Assembly: GCA_035278025.1 (NCBI GenBank)
Contig: DATEJK010000047.1
Coordinates: 1-36,983, forward strand
Reading direction: 5' to 3'
Length of the DNA: 36,983 bases
From: JAICWP01 sp035278025
GTDB taxonomy: Bacteria > Acidobacteriota > Terriglobia > Terriglobales > Acidobacteriaceae
Numbering within the stretch: the first letter of the stretch is position 1; each line of letters begins with the position of its first letter. Both the position numbers and the translations under genes were made by a program. The notes under the pieces were generated by a model. It saw only the letters and a program-made list of their open reading frames with translations, was not told the origin of the DNA and did not search any database. Below, one piece after another: positions 1 to 9,054 of this stretch.

Positions 1-2120
1 ACGCCGTAGCCGGTGTAGGCTCCCGGCGCATAGATCTGGTGCTTGAACCAGGGGCGTTCGGGCAAGCCCTGCGCATAGGTGAGCAGACGTTCGCTGCGCA
101 ACAGCTTGGCGTTCAGGTCAGCCAGGGTAGCCTCAGGCAGATGCAAGCCACCTGCCGAGGCCGCCACCACTGCGGTCTGGTAATGCTGGGCGCTGCGAGT
201 GAGAGCGGCGACGGCGTTCTCCAGCGGCGCGAAATTCAGGTAGGGCACCGGCGGCAGCGCCGGAGGGGGTCCCATCGGATTCTTGGGATCGCTGACCGCC
301 TGGTACATGCCTTCTTTGATTTCCTGCTGCCGCTCCACGGCTTCCTTCTGACGGTCGGCCAACAGCTTCTTCAACTCGCCGGAATAGCGATGGATTGTGT
401 CTGCCATATCGCTGAACTCGTACGGCAACAGGTCCGAATCCGCCAGGCGCATCACCGCGGTGCCGGCGGTTTGTGCCAGCGCCCGGCCGTATACGAAGTT
501 AGTATCGGAAAAATGGGTGTACCAGTAAAAGTCGTCGTAGATGGAATGGTAGATGCCGCCCTCATCCTCGCCGCCAAACCCGATATTCATGGAGGCAACG
601 CCGAGGTGATCGAGGAAAGGGGCGTAATCGGAACCATCGCCCAACGCGCCAATCCGGTTATCCGGGCGCTTGCGCACTTCGTCCCGTTCTTCCGGCTTGG
701 CCCGCTCCTGCAGCGTCATGCGCCGCCTCTCCCACACCGACATGGGAGCCTTTTCCGGGTCCTGGATGTCGTGGGTGACGGTATTGATAAAGTGCTCCAG
801 GCTGTGCGAGCCGGAGGCATAAAAGAAGCCGCGCCCGTTGCTGTCGGAATTGATGTAGGCCACGGCATGCTGCCGCAGTTCGTCGGCGTGCTCCTCGGCC
901 CACTCGGTCGAGCCCAATAGTCCGGGCTCTTCGCCATCCCAGGAAGCGTAGATGATGGTGCGCTTGGGCTTCCAACCCTGCTTTAGAAGTTCGCCCAAGG
1001 CACGCGCCTCCTCCAGTTCCGCCACCTGGCCGGAGATGGGGTCTTCCGCGCCGTTCACCCAGGCGTCATGGTGGTTGCCGCGCAGCACCCATTGATCGGG
1101 ATAGGTGGAACCGGGAATTTTCGCAATCACGTCGTACACCGGCTTGATGTCCCAGTTCTGTTTCACGATGAGGCGCACTTTGGCCTCGCCCGGACCGATG
1201 TGATAGGTGATGGGCAGTGAACCGCGCCATTCCTTGGGAGCCACACGTCCGGTAATGGCGGCCAAGAGCGGCTGTGCGTCAGCGTAAGAAATGGGGAGCA
1301 CGGGAATCTTCAAGATGGTTGTCGCCTCTTTGATGGCCAGACGCTTGGCACCGGGCACGGCGCCAACACCCGGGGTGAGCGGATCGCCAGGGTATTGGGT
1401 GTCCATAACCGAGCCGCGCTGCACTCCTTCGGGAGGACGCAGGCCGCCTTTGGGGAAAACGTCGCCCTCAGCGTAGCCGTCCTGCTGCGGGTCGGAGTAA
1501 ATGATGCATCCCACGGCGCCGTGTTCCCACGCCACCTTGGGCTTGATTCCGCGCCAGGAGCGGCCGTAACGGGCGACGACGATGGCGCCCTTTACCGAAA
1601 TGCCCATGCGGTCGAGGAGTTCGTAATCCTCACGCAGGCCGTAATTCACGTAGACCAGGGGCCCTGTGACTTCGCCATCGCCGGAATAGGCGTTGTAGGT
1701 AGGGAGCTGCTCGGATTGCTGGTTGGAGGTGGGATCAACGGCAACCGGCGGCTCCTGCAGCTTGGCCGTGAAGTGGGTGGGAGCGATCAGTTCAACCAGG
1801 CGCTGCTTGGGAGTGGGGAAGAGCACGTCGAAGCTTTCGATGTGCGCCTGCCAACCCCATTGCTGGTAGTGGGCAAGGATCCATTCCGCGTTCTGTTTGT
1901 CATAAGGCGAGCCTACGTTGTGGGGACGGGCGCTCAGCAGTTGCATGTTGGCACGCAGGACATTGGGGTCGGGAATGGCGCGGAACCTGGTCTCCCATTG
2001 TTCCTCCGTGCGCGAGTGCGCCGCCGAATAGCCGTAGAGAGCGGCGCGGTCGTTCACGTCGGCGGCAAAAAGCAGTGTGGAACAAAGCACAAGAAAGACC
2101 CAGTAGCGCCGGGCAGGCAT
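1..2120 (-). CDS. M28 family zinc peptidase, GCPII-like, secreted (3' end cut by window edge)
   Basis: Predicted exported aminopeptidase/carboxypeptidase of the glutamate carboxypeptidase II / transferrin-receptor-like type (M28B). The first 706 codons are present; comparison with the paralogue at 9055-11316 suggests about 45 C-terminal residues lie outside. ATG at 2120 follows AGGAGG (spacing 4). An out-of-frame ATG lies 3 nt upstream. Residues 1-20 form a signal peptide (MPARRYWVFLVLCSTLLFAA). Zinc and catalytic residues can be placed: H350 and D360 in GNHHDAWVNGAEDP, E397/E398 in WDGEEPGLLGSTEW, D426 in YINSDSN, H525 in YHSIYDDFYW. A PA-type insert (about residues 110-300) and a C-terminal dimerisation region are expected from the family. 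A good promoter lies upstream (2157-2184). The substrate is unknown; a role in peptide scavenging is inferred from the family. Confidence 0.9.
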   Translation of the reverse strand, partial: MPARRYWVFLVLCSTLLFAADVNDRAALYGYSAAHSRTEEQWETRFRAIPDPNVLRANMQLLSARPHNVGSPYDKQNAEWILAHYQQWGWQAHIESFDVLFPTPKQRLVELIAPTHFTAKLQEPPVAVDPTSNQQSEQLPTYNAYSGDGEVTGPLVYVNYGLREDYELLDRMGISVKGAIVVARYGRSWRGIKPKVAWEHGAVGCIIYSDPQQDGYAEGDVFPKGGLRPPEGVQRGSVMDTQYPGDPLTPGVGAVPGAKRLAIKEATTILKIPVLPISYADAQPLLAAITGRVAPKEWRGSLPITYHIGPGEAKVRLIVKQNWDIKPVYDVIAKIPGSTYPDQWVLRGNHHDAWVNGAEDPISGQVAELEEARALGELLKQGWKPKRTIIYASWDGEEPGLLGSTEWAEEHADELRQHAVAYINSDSNGRGFFYASGSHSLEHFINTVTHDIQDPEKAPMSVWERRRMTLQERAKPEERDEVRKRPDNRIGALGDGSDYAPFLDHLGVASMNIGFGGEDEGGIYHSIYDDFYWYTHFSDTNFVYGRALAQTAGTAVMRLADSDLLPYEFSDMADTIHRYSGELKKLLADRQKEAVERQQEIKEGMYQAVSDPKNPMGPPPALPPVPYLNFAPLENAVAALTRSAQHYQTAVVAASAGGLHLPEATLADLNAKLLRSERLLTYAQGLPERPWFKHQIYAPGAYTGYG

Positions 2121-2156
2121 GCATCCTCCTCAATGTGAGGTGAATAGAAGCGGGAA

Positions 2157-2184
2157 ATCATATCGTAGGGCGGAAAGAGTTCAA
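2157..2184 (-). promoter_or_regulatory. Candidate sigma-70-type promoter of the left M28 peptidase gene
   Basis: On the minus strand TTGAAC (2179-2184) and TATGAT (2157-2162) are separated by 16 bp. Transcription would begin near 2150 and leave a leader of about 30 nt carrying AGGAGG. Reading only; no start site is mapped. Confidence 0.5.
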
Positions 2185-2341
2185 AACCCGAGGGCCGTCG
2201 CGGCAGGCCGGCGACCCAACGGTTCCAGCACACAAAAGTACCGTGCGGGTAACCTGATTGCGGCGTCGTAGGCCACAAAAAAACACCTCCAGACTCCGTG
2301 GCGTTCAGGCTTCCCTCCGTGCCCCACTTCGAATTCCGTCT

Positions 2342-2364
2342 AACCTCCAGTGGGCTTGGAGGTT
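2342..2364. repeat. Perfect 8-bp inverted repeat with 7-nt loop
   Basis: AACCTCCA (2342-2349) and TGGAGGTT (2357-2364) flank GTGGGCT. There is no T-tract, so it is not a typical terminator. It lies between two divergent genes, where an operator or leader hairpin is possible. Function unknown. Confidence 0.4.
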
Positions 2365-2522
2365 GTCCCAGCATGATTACAGCAGTCACCGGAGGCGCCT
2401 TGCGACTGTGGAACAGGTAACGCGCGCAAGTGTAACTGAAGGCACAGGGAGTGGATTACCGGCGGCAGATGCCGAAGTGGGAGAGATTGCGTACGCTGTG
2501 GCCCGTTCTGGGAGGGTTGCAG

Positions 2523-5500
2523 ATGCTGCATCGCGCGCACTACCGGCATACCGTCGCTATGTGGACAGTCGTTTTGTTCTGCTTGCTGGCGGGACAAGCC
2601 TTTGCCGTTAGCTTCACGGCCTTTGGTCCGCAGACATTTACGCGGGGCAGAGGTGCTCCGTGGACGCAGAACGTGCCGTTTTCGGTGAAAAACCCGGATG
2701 CCCACTACACACTGTACGTGGTGAACGGGACTAGCGGGCGGTTGGTGGACAGCGCGGTTATTCGAATCAATGGGATGGTGGTTCTGCGGGAACATGATTT
2801 CGATGACCGCCGCCATGCCATGGCCAAGCCGGTGATACTGCAGAGCTCCAATGTTCTGTCGGTGGAGCTGCATTCTGATCCGGGTGGAGCTATCAGTGTA
2901 GAAATTCTGGGTTTGGATGACGATCCGCCGAGCATTACCGCCTCGGTTTCGCCCCAGCCTAATGCGAACGGCTGGAACAATTCCCCGGTGACCGTCACCT
3001 TCACCTGCAGCGATGCTTCCATGGACGTATCCTGTCCACCCCCGGTGACCTGGGATACGCAGGGCGCGAATCAGATTGTGAGCGGCACGGCCACGGATGC
3101 GGCGGGACAGAGCGCCACAACCACCGTGACTTTGAATCTTGACCTGACCCCTCCAGTCATCACGGCGGTGGCTACGCCGGCTCCCAACTCGGCGGGATGG
3201 AACAATACGGCCGTGACGGTTAATTTTTCCTGCAGCGATTCGCTTTCAGGCGTCGCAGCCTGCCCTTCTCCGGTTACGTTGGCAAACGACGGGGTGAGCC
3301 AGGTCAGCGGCACGGCCGTGGATAAGGCGGGAAACTCCAGCCAGACGTCAGCCTTTGTCAGCGTAGACACCACCCCTCCGCTGGTGTCCATTTCATCGCC
3401 CGCCAACGGCAGCACCGTTTCCAGCAGTTCGCTGGCGGTGAGCGGCTCGGTGAGTGACGCGGCCTCGGGTGTCGCCAGCGTGCTGTGCGACGGAGCCGCC
3501 GCCACCTTCAGCGCCGGCACGTTCAGCTGCAACTTGACGCTCAATAGCGGGACGAACACGGTGCAGGTGGTGGTAACGGATGCGGCTGGGAACAGCGCCT
3601 CGGCCAGCACTAGCGTGACTTTCAGCGCTCCTCCCACCAACGATCCTCCGCCTCCGCCGCCTACCTTGGACCCGCCGCCGACGCAGATCCTGATTACCCC
3701 CAGCCTTATTACCATGGCGGTAGGGGAGCGGCGTTCCGTTTCCGCGATTGATAACCTGGGTCGCAGCATACCGGCCAACTGGACCGTGGATAACAGTTCT
3801 GTGCTGCAGCTGAATGCGGACGGCAGCATGGTGGCGCTGGCTTCGGGCACCGCGACCGTGACCGCCACCTACCAGCAGCTGACCGCGCAGGAGCTTATTA
3901 CGGTGAGTGCCCCCGGCCCGCTGGCGATTGACACCGAACGCTGGGAGCTGCAGCCCCTGGACGTGAACAACGACTGGATCAACAATTTCGTACCGGCGCA
4001 GCCCAGCGCTCCCGGAGCGCCCGACCTGTACGTTCTGGAAGGCACGCCCACCGGCACTCTGGTCCGTGCCCTGGCCGGCGATGGCCACCAGCTGTGGAGC
4101 ACGCCATTGCTGTCCAGTTCGGTGACTTCGAACAGCGCTTTTCTGTGGGATAACCAGCAGTTGCAGGCGGGAACGCCGGATGGCGGCCTGGCGGTGCTGG
4201 ATAGCCAGGTACTCGATGGTGGCAACTTCAATTACTCGCAGTACTCGGTGATTAAAGTGGATGCCGGTTCGCACGCCGTAGCCTGGACCTACAACAGCCC
4301 CAGTATGCTGGATTCGGTACTGGCTGTGCACCCCGATGGAGACGTTTATGCCGTGCAGACCAGCAACAGCAGCACCACCGCTTCCGCCGCGGTGCTGGTG
4401 CTGAGTGGAGCAACGGGGCAGGTGAAATTCACCATCCCCCTGCCGCTCTCGTCGCAAACCTACCAAAACACGGGCTACGGCGCGTCCAACAATCTGGTAT
4501 GCCAGCCCGGCGGAACAGTTGTGGTGCAGAGCTTGCCCAATCATGGGCCGCTGGCAGTGTTGCCGGACGGTAACGCGTACCTGGAGGTAGAGGCTACCAG
4601 TACGGTCCTGGATGGATGCAGCAACTTCACGACCGTAAGCTACTCCGACAACCTGGGCGTGGTGCAGGTGCAGACCTCGGGCGCCAGCACTTTGACCGCT
4701 CTGGAACAGTTCAACGATGCCGTAACGCAGACACATGGCCAGCCCGGGCAGGTGTTGCCAGACGGCCAGGGCGGATTGCTGGCGGGGTGGAACAAGCAGG
4801 TGACCGCCAGCTCCAGCAATCAGGCCTACATCTCGCACGTGCTGAACGGGGCGAAAACCGACTATGCCCTGCCGTGGATGTCCGGTTTCTCCATCACCTT
4901 CGCGATGGTGCTGGGCGAACAAGGAACTGTGTTCGCGCAACAGGGCTCGTTCTCTGGCCAGATCCTGGCTCTCGACGTGAACAGCGGGGTGGCAACGCCG
5001 GTCACCGCCAGTAACGAGCGGATTGTGGGCGCTCTGGCTGGCGGTGGAGCGATGCTGGCAAATAGGAGCCAAATCCAGTTTGCGGACGCGAGCGGAAACA
5101 CCGCCGTGCTTTCGGACGCCCTGGGTATGTCGCCGCTAAGCCCCTACGCGGGCGCGACCTGGCTGGGCTTTTCCAACAACGACAGTTCGCTGGAAGCCGC
5201 GATCGGCCCGCCGCTGAAGGCTGGCGCAACCAGCTGGCCGATGCTGCCGGGCAACATTACGGAACAGCAGGCGCCCCCGGTGCCGTTCTTGCGCCACTTC
5301 CTGCCTCTGCCGCCGAGCGGGCAGTATGGGGTGACGCAGTTTGAGTCCGATATGCAGCAGGCGGCGCCCGGCGCCAACCTGTACTACGCAGCGGGCCAGG
5401 CGAGTGTAGCCAGCTTCCTGGAGCAATTGGACAACCCGAATGATGCCGTCGCGTTCCTCGGCAATGCGCTGAACTACGACTTCAGCGGTGGGCCGCAGTC

Positions 5501-5897
5501 GGTGGGGTTGTGCTTCTCCTCTGACTGCCTGGAGAAAACCGTGAACGCCAGTGATCCGAACTATACCCTGGTCTCGATGGCGGGTCTGACCATGAACTGG
5601 GTGGACGCTTACTTGCTGGCGGGCAAGACGAAGGTGGTGTTCGTGGCTTCGGCGGATGACGGCGCCATCTTTGAAGAGCTGTGGGGAATTGATGCGACAA
5701 GCGCGCACCAGGCGCTGATTGTGCCGCCCTCCTCGAACGTAACCTTACAGCAGGGGGCGCAGGTGTGGGTGGCCATTGCCCAGAACCTGGTGGCGGGCCA
5801 GACGGTGCAGAGCGCGGTGGCTAATGCCAACGCGCAGCTGGGCACTGGGTGGACGGTAGTGGGCGACGGCACGGTTCGCATCAAGGCTGTTCAGTAG
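2523..5897 (+). CDS. Secreted Ig-like / Big_2 / beta-propeller protein with unusual C-terminal domain
   Basis: A 1124-residue exported protein of unknown function. ATG 2523 is chosen because GGGAGG lies 7 nt upstream and the product begins with a signal peptide (about residues 1-28, ending GQAFA). An in-frame GTG at 2451 would add 24 uncharacteristic residues. Domains in order: an N-terminal beta domain (about 29-132), two similar Ig-like repeats each with a GWNN motif and paired Cys (about 134-287), a third Ig-like domain ending TDAAGNSAS (288-372), a proline-rich linker (about 373-390), a Big_2-like domain (about 388-464), then a propeller-like region with repeated Gly/Asp strands (about 466-900). 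The last 220 residues resemble a caspase/CHAT-type alpha/beta fold lacking catalytic His and Cys (see findings). Ig and propeller domains suggest surface adhesion or binding. The 3' end overlaps the convergent gene by 17 bp. Confidence 0.8.
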   Translation: MLHRAHYRHTVAMWTVVLFCLLAGQAFAVSFTAFGPQTFTRGRGAPWTQNVPFSVKNPDAHYTLYVVNGTSGRLVDSAVIRINGMVVLREHDFDDRRHAMAKPVILQSSNVLSVELHSDPGGAISVEILGLDDDPPSITASVSPQPNANGWNNSPVTVTFTCSDASMDVSCPPPVTWDTQGANQIVSGTATDAAGQSATTTVTLNLDLTPPVITAVATPAPNSAGWNNTAVTVNFSCSDSLSGVAACPSPVTLANDGVSQVSGTAVDKAGNSSQTSAFVSVDTTPPLVSISSPANGSTVSSSSLAVSGSVSDAASGVASVLCDGAAATFSAGTFSCNLTLNSGTNTVQVVVTDAAGNSASASTSVTFSAPPTNDPPPPPPTLDPPPTQILITPSLITMAVGERRSVSAIDNLGRSIPANWTVDNSSVLQLNADGSMVALASGTATVTATYQQLTAQELITVSAPGPLAIDTERWELQPLDVNNDWINNFVPAQPSAPGAPDLYVLEGTPTGTLVRALAGDGHQLWSTPLLSSSVTSNSAFLWDNQQLQAGTPDGGLAVLDSQVLDGGNFNYSQYSVIKVDAGSHAVAWTYNSPSMLDSVLAVHPDGDVYAVQTSNSSTTASAAVLVLSGATGQVKFTIPLPLSSQTYQNTGYGASNNLVCQPGGTVVVQSLPNHGPLAVLPDGNAYLEVEATSTVLDGCSNFTTVSYSDNLGVVQVQTSGASTLTALEQFNDAVTQTHGQPGQVLPDGQGGLLAGWNKQVTASSSNQAYISHVLNGAKTDYALPWMSGFSITFAMVLGEQGTVFAQQGSFSGQILALDVNSGVATPVTASNERIVGALAGGGAMLANRSQIQFADASGNTAVLSDALGMSPLSPYAGATWLGFSNNDSSLEAAIGPPLKAGATSWPMLPGNITEQQAPPVPFLRHFLPLPPSGQYGVTQFESDMQQAAPGANLYYAAGQASVASFLEQLDNPNDAVAFLGNALNYDFSGGPQSVGLCFSSDCLEKTVNASDPNYTLVSMAGLTMNWVDAYLLAGKTKVVFVASADDGAIFEELWGIDATSAHQALIVPPSSNVTLQQGAQVWVAIAQNLVAGQTVQSAVANANAQLGTGWTVVGDGTVRIKAVQ

Positions 5898-7350
5898 GCG
5901 AGGGCGCCTGCTGATCGCGGACCGGGAGCCGAGGGTGCAGGGCGGCGGGTTGGCTGTGAGAAGCCAACCGGAGCGGCCGGTCCTGCGCCTGCCCGGTTCG
6001 GTCCGCAATCTGGTCCAGGTGGAAGATCGCAGTCAACAGCACCGGAATAAGGGTAAAGGGAAACAGGTACACCGCAATCTCCGGGGCCGCGGCCAGGGCC
6101 GTGGCCTCATGTTGGAGAGGGTGACGCAGAACTACCACGGCGAACACCACGCCCAAAGCCAACAGCCACTGCCAGAGCAGTCCGTTAAGTCCCAGCAGCC
6201 AACCGAAACGGACAAGCACGCTTCTTGGCCGGAGCGCTAACCCAGAAGAGAACAGCCATAGAACCCCGGGAATGAGCAGCACCAGGTTGTACTTGGATGC
6301 TCCCGCGTTGGGCACGAGCAGGGTGGGCACCAGCAAGGCGCACACCAGCAAAAAAGTGAAGTGCTGCGAACCGGGTTCCTGTTGTCGGAAGCGCCAGAAC
6401 AGGAGAAGCACCAGGCACACGGCAACGCCAGCAGCCACCAGCCCCATCTTCATCCCCAGAATGGCGCCCAACATCGAGGGCCGGACGTAGCCGACATAAC
6501 GCAGCGTTGCCTGGTGCCATTGGCCGAACCAGCCTGGCAAAGCTAACTCAGAAGCCCCCAAGAGCATGGCTTGAGTGAGGGCAAATCCGGCCATCAGATT
6601 CTTTCGCTCGCGCCAGCGGCTGAAGCTCCATAGAGCCAGTCCCATCAAGAGCACGAACACCAGATGCGGTTTAATAGTGGCGCAGGCCAGCAGCACACCG
6701 CCAAGGAAAAACCGCTTGCCCGCCAGCGAGGCAATACTCGCGGCCATGAGCGCCGCCACCAGCAGCGTGAGTTGTTGCAGATGAAGACCGTCGAGGACCG
6801 GGTAGCTGGTCATTACGGCAGTCAGGGCCAGGAGGACAGAACTCGGCGCCAGGCGCAGGCGTGTGGCTCGTAGCCAGAGCAGAAGGCTGGCCGCGCTGAT
6901 AAGGAGAAGGCCGACCGTGAATAGCACGCGCACAGTGGCAAAGGGTAGGCCCAGAAAAGGCACAAGTAGAAAAATCACGTATAAGGGATAGGCGAGGCCC
7001 GCCTGATCCCGGGGGTCCCTGCGGTTGGAGGGATCTACGGGCCGGCCATAGTAGCCGCTCTGGATGGCGCGCGTTATCTCCAGGCTGTAGGGGTTGCGGC
7101 GGTGCAGGAGTACTTCGCGGGCTCCGAACCAGCAAGGATAAAGGTCAGACCAGTTGCCGGCAGCGGCATTGGTCAGGCGGAGGTCCTTGTGGCGCATCGG
7201 AAGAAGCAGGCCGTAATAGTAGTAGGTCATGCCCAGGCCGAGCAGAAGCGCGACCAAGAGCAGCCCGAACTGGGAGCGAAGAATTTTCACCTGTTCAGAT
7301 CCGCCGTTCTCGCCCAGCATACGGCACACGGGCCATGAGGATGTAGTCAT
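5881..7350 (-). CDS. GT87 (DUF2029)-type integral membrane glycosyltransferase
   Basis: A 489-residue polytopic membrane protein. The first helix is about residues 27-50 (QFGLLLVALLLGLGM), followed by an extracytoplasmic segment with DLYPCWFGAREVLL and RRNPYS and about ten further hydrophobic helices. This layout, with an acidic residue soon after the first helix, fits the polyprenyl-phosphate-sugar-dependent GT-C families such as GT87 (mannosyl- or arabinosyl-transfer in other bacteria). Donor and acceptor are unknown. The start is uncertain: ATG 7350, ATG 7320 and GTG 7290 are all in frame, none with a strong Shine-Dalgarno sequence; GTG 7290 starts closest to the first helix. The 3' end overlaps the preceding convergent gene by 17 bp, and the gene is divergent from the membrane protein at 7438. 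Confidence 0.75.
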   Translation of the reverse strand: MTTSSWPVCRMLGENGGSEQVKILRSQFGLLLVALLLGLGMTYYYYGLLLPMRHKDLRLTNAAAGNWSDLYPCWFGAREVLLHRRNPYSLEITRAIQSGYYGRPVDPSNRRDPRDQAGLAYPLYVIFLLVPFLGLPFATVRVLFTVGLLLISAASLLLWLRATRLRLAPSSVLLALTAVMTSYPVLDGLHLQQLTLLVAALMAASIASLAGKRFFLGGVLLACATIKPHLVFVLLMGLALWSFSRWRERKNLMAGFALTQAMLLGASELALPGWFGQWHQATLRYVGYVRPSMLGAILGMKMGLVAAGVAVCLVLLLFWRFRQQEPGSQHFTFLLVCALLVPTLLVPNAGASKYNLVLLIPGVLWLFSSGLALRPRSVLVRFGWLLGLNGLLWQWLLALGVVFAVVVLRHPLQHEATALAAAPEIAVYLFPFTLIPVLLTAIFHLDQIADRTGQAQDRPLRLASHSQPAALHPRLPVRDQQAPSPTEQP

Positions 7351-7422
7351 ATCTCGTCCGAGCGGGTACCCGGACCGGTATCATCCTGCATGGATACTGC
7401 TGGATCGTGACCCGCCAGCAGC

Positions 7423-7428
7423 TATAAT
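7423..7428 (+). promoter_or_regulatory. TATAAT -10 box directly before the start codon (possible leaderless gene)
   Basis: TATAAT ends 9 nt before GTG 7438. No Shine-Dalgarno sequence fits between them and no good -35 is seen 16-18 bp upstream. If used, transcription would start at or next to the start codon. Confidence 0.4.
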
Positions 7429-7437
7429 CCGCAAAGC

Positions 7438-8913
7438 GTGGCTTCCGCATCTCCTGCCCAGCAGACAGCGAATCAACCCGAGCCGTTGCTCGGGCGTCAT
7501 TCGTGGCTGGAATGGCGTTTTTTTCTTTTTCTGGGGCTGGTACTGGTGCCGTGTTTCTGGCAAAGCCGCATCCAGGCCGGCGACCTCTCCAGCCACCTCT
7601 ACAACTCCTGGCTGGCGCTTCAGATCCGAAGCGGAGCGATTCACGGTCTTTTTATCGCCCGGCAATTTTCGAATGTTGCTTTTGATTGGCTGCTGACCTG
7701 GCTTTTAGGAACTTTCGGAGCCGGTCCCGCCCAGCGAATTGCCGTTTCCTTCTGCGTCCTGGTCTTTGCCGGCGGAGCGTTTGCATTCATTTCTGCTGCC
7801 TCGGGCCGCCGTTCGTGGTTCCTGACGCCGTGCGTGGCCGTGCTGGCCTATGGCTGGGTCTTCCACGTGGGATTCTTCAATTTCTATCTGTCTCTCGGGA
7901 TCTGCTTGTGGTTCCTAGCGGCATTCTGGAATGGGACCACTCGGCGCCGAGCGGCGGCATCCCCGCTCCTGGCGCTGGCCTGGCTAGCGCACCCTTTGCC
8001 TGTGGTTTGGGCACTCGGAGCTGCCGCCTACCTGATTATCGCCCGGCAAATGTCGCCCCAGCGACAGCTTTATCTGCTGGGGGCGAACGTCGCAGCCGTG
8101 TTCGTCATCCAGCAGTTTCTTTTTGCACGCTTTCACGCCGTTTGGTCGATTTTCCAGGTATTTTGCGTGACCGGAGCAGATCAGACGTTCATTTACGGAC
8201 GTAAGTACGTGATTGTAATGGCGGGGTTGCTACTGTTATGGATGGTGTGGTTGCGGCGAATTTTAAAGGTGAGTGGCGGCCGAGTTGGCCTGCAGATTCC
8301 GGTGCAACTGCTGCTGCTGACTGCGGCAGGAGTGGCGCTCATGCCTTCGCGAATTGATTTTCCGGAGTACGGCCACGCCTTGGTGTACGTGGCCGAGCGC
8401 ATGTCCCTGGCTGCGGGTGTGCTGCTCTGCGTGGTGCTGGCGCAGGTACGGGTGCGCTGGGCAGAGATGCTTGCCCTGGTCGCCATCACCGTTGTTTTCT
8501 TTGCTTTCCTGTATGCCGACGGGTATCGGGCCAACCGCAAGGAAGATAAGGTCCAGGCGCTGGTGCAACAGCGCATTCCGAGGGGTTCCCGCGTCGTGTT
8601 CTTATCGCAAAAAAGTAATTTGCGCTTTAACCCGCTTCTGCACGTGATGGACCGAGCCTGCCTGGGCTACTGTTTCAGCTACGCTAATTATGAGCCGTCA
8701 ACCCGTCTGTTCCGCATTCGCGCTGCCGAGAAAAACGAGGTTGTGGTCACCAGCTATGACGACTCTTTCCATCTGGGCACCGGAGATTACATGGTGCGGG
8801 CCAAGGACCTGCCGCTCTACCAGGTGGAGGCCTGCCAACGGGGAGCGCGGGAGTATTGTGTGCGCGAGCTGCGGGCGGGCGAGACCAACGGTGATAAGGG
8901 AATTGAAAAATAG
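7438..8913 (+). CDS. Polytopic membrane protein, GT-C-like, unknown function
   Basis: A 491-residue protein with about ten hydrophobic helices between residues 25 and 370 and a soluble C-terminal part (about 380-491). After the first helix comes AGDLSSHLYNSWLALQ, a charged loop in the position where GT-C glycosyltransferases keep catalytic acidic residues. No exact family was recognised. The C-terminal part contains FLSQKSNLRFNPLLHVMDR and several Cys. The start GTG 7438 has no Shine-Dalgarno sequence but a TATAAT box ends 9 nt upstream. It is divergent from the GT87-type gene 87 bp away, so the pair may act in one envelope glycan pathway (inference). The real start could be a few codons downstream. 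Confidence 0.65.
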   Translation: MASASPAQQTANQPEPLLGRHSWLEWRFFLFLGLVLVPCFWQSRIQAGDLSSHLYNSWLALQIRSGAIHGLFIARQFSNVAFDWLLTWLLGTFGAGPAQRIAVSFCVLVFAGGAFAFISAASGRRSWFLTPCVAVLAYGWVFHVGFFNFYLSLGICLWFLAAFWNGTTRRRAAASPLLALAWLAHPLPVVWALGAAAYLIIARQMSPQRQLYLLGANVAAVFVIQQFLFARFHAVWSIFQVFCVTGADQTFIYGRKYVIVMAGLLLLWMVWLRRILKVSGGRVGLQIPVQLLLLTAAGVALMPSRIDFPEYGHALVYVAERMSLAAGVLLCVVLAQVRVRWAEMLALVAITVVFFAFLYADGYRANRKEDKVQALVQQRIPRGSRVVFLSQKSNLRFNPLLHVMDRACLGYCFSYANYEPSTRLFRIRAAEKNEVVVTSYDDSFHLGTGDYMVRAKDLPLYQVEACQRGAREYCVRELRAGETNGDKGIEK

Positions 8914-8972
8914 ACAGATTTTCTTTTCTACCCCGCATGGGTTAACCTTCTACTCCCTTCCTGCGGGGAAAT

Positions 8973-9042
8973 CGGTTGGCAAAGTTGATGGTGCAAACGC
9001 GGGATCCTGATGGCGGAGGTGTGCCCGGGATGGTGCCAACCG
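8973..9042. repeat. 9-bp inverted repeat next to the ribosome binding site of the second M28 gene
   Basis: CGGTTGGCA (8973-8981) and TGCCAACCG (9034-9042) are perfect complements separated by 52 bp. The right arm ends 2 nt before the GAGGAG at 9045-9050, so pairing in the mRNA could affect translation start. It may also be chance. Confidence 0.25.
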
Positions 9043-9054
9043 GTGAGGAGCGAT

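Larger units (their letters stand above)
2121..2522. other. Intergenic region of about 400 bp between divergent genes
   Basis: No convincing coding sequence. It holds the leftward promoter at 2157-2184 and a perfect inverted repeat at 2342-2364. Short open frames on both strands have no recognisable product. The promoter of the rightward gene at 2523 was not identified with confidence. Confidence 0.5.

Noticed and set aside
1395..2138. Rightward open frame opposite the first M28 gene
   Set aside because: The M28 frame on the minus strand is intact to the window edge with all metal ligands, so the rightward frame is a shadow.
3393..5072. Long antisense open frame opposite the Ig/propeller gene
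   Set aside because: High GC makes long antisense frames common. Its product is Arg/His/Gln-rich without recognisable domains, while the sense frame has a signal peptide, ribosome binding site and clear domains.
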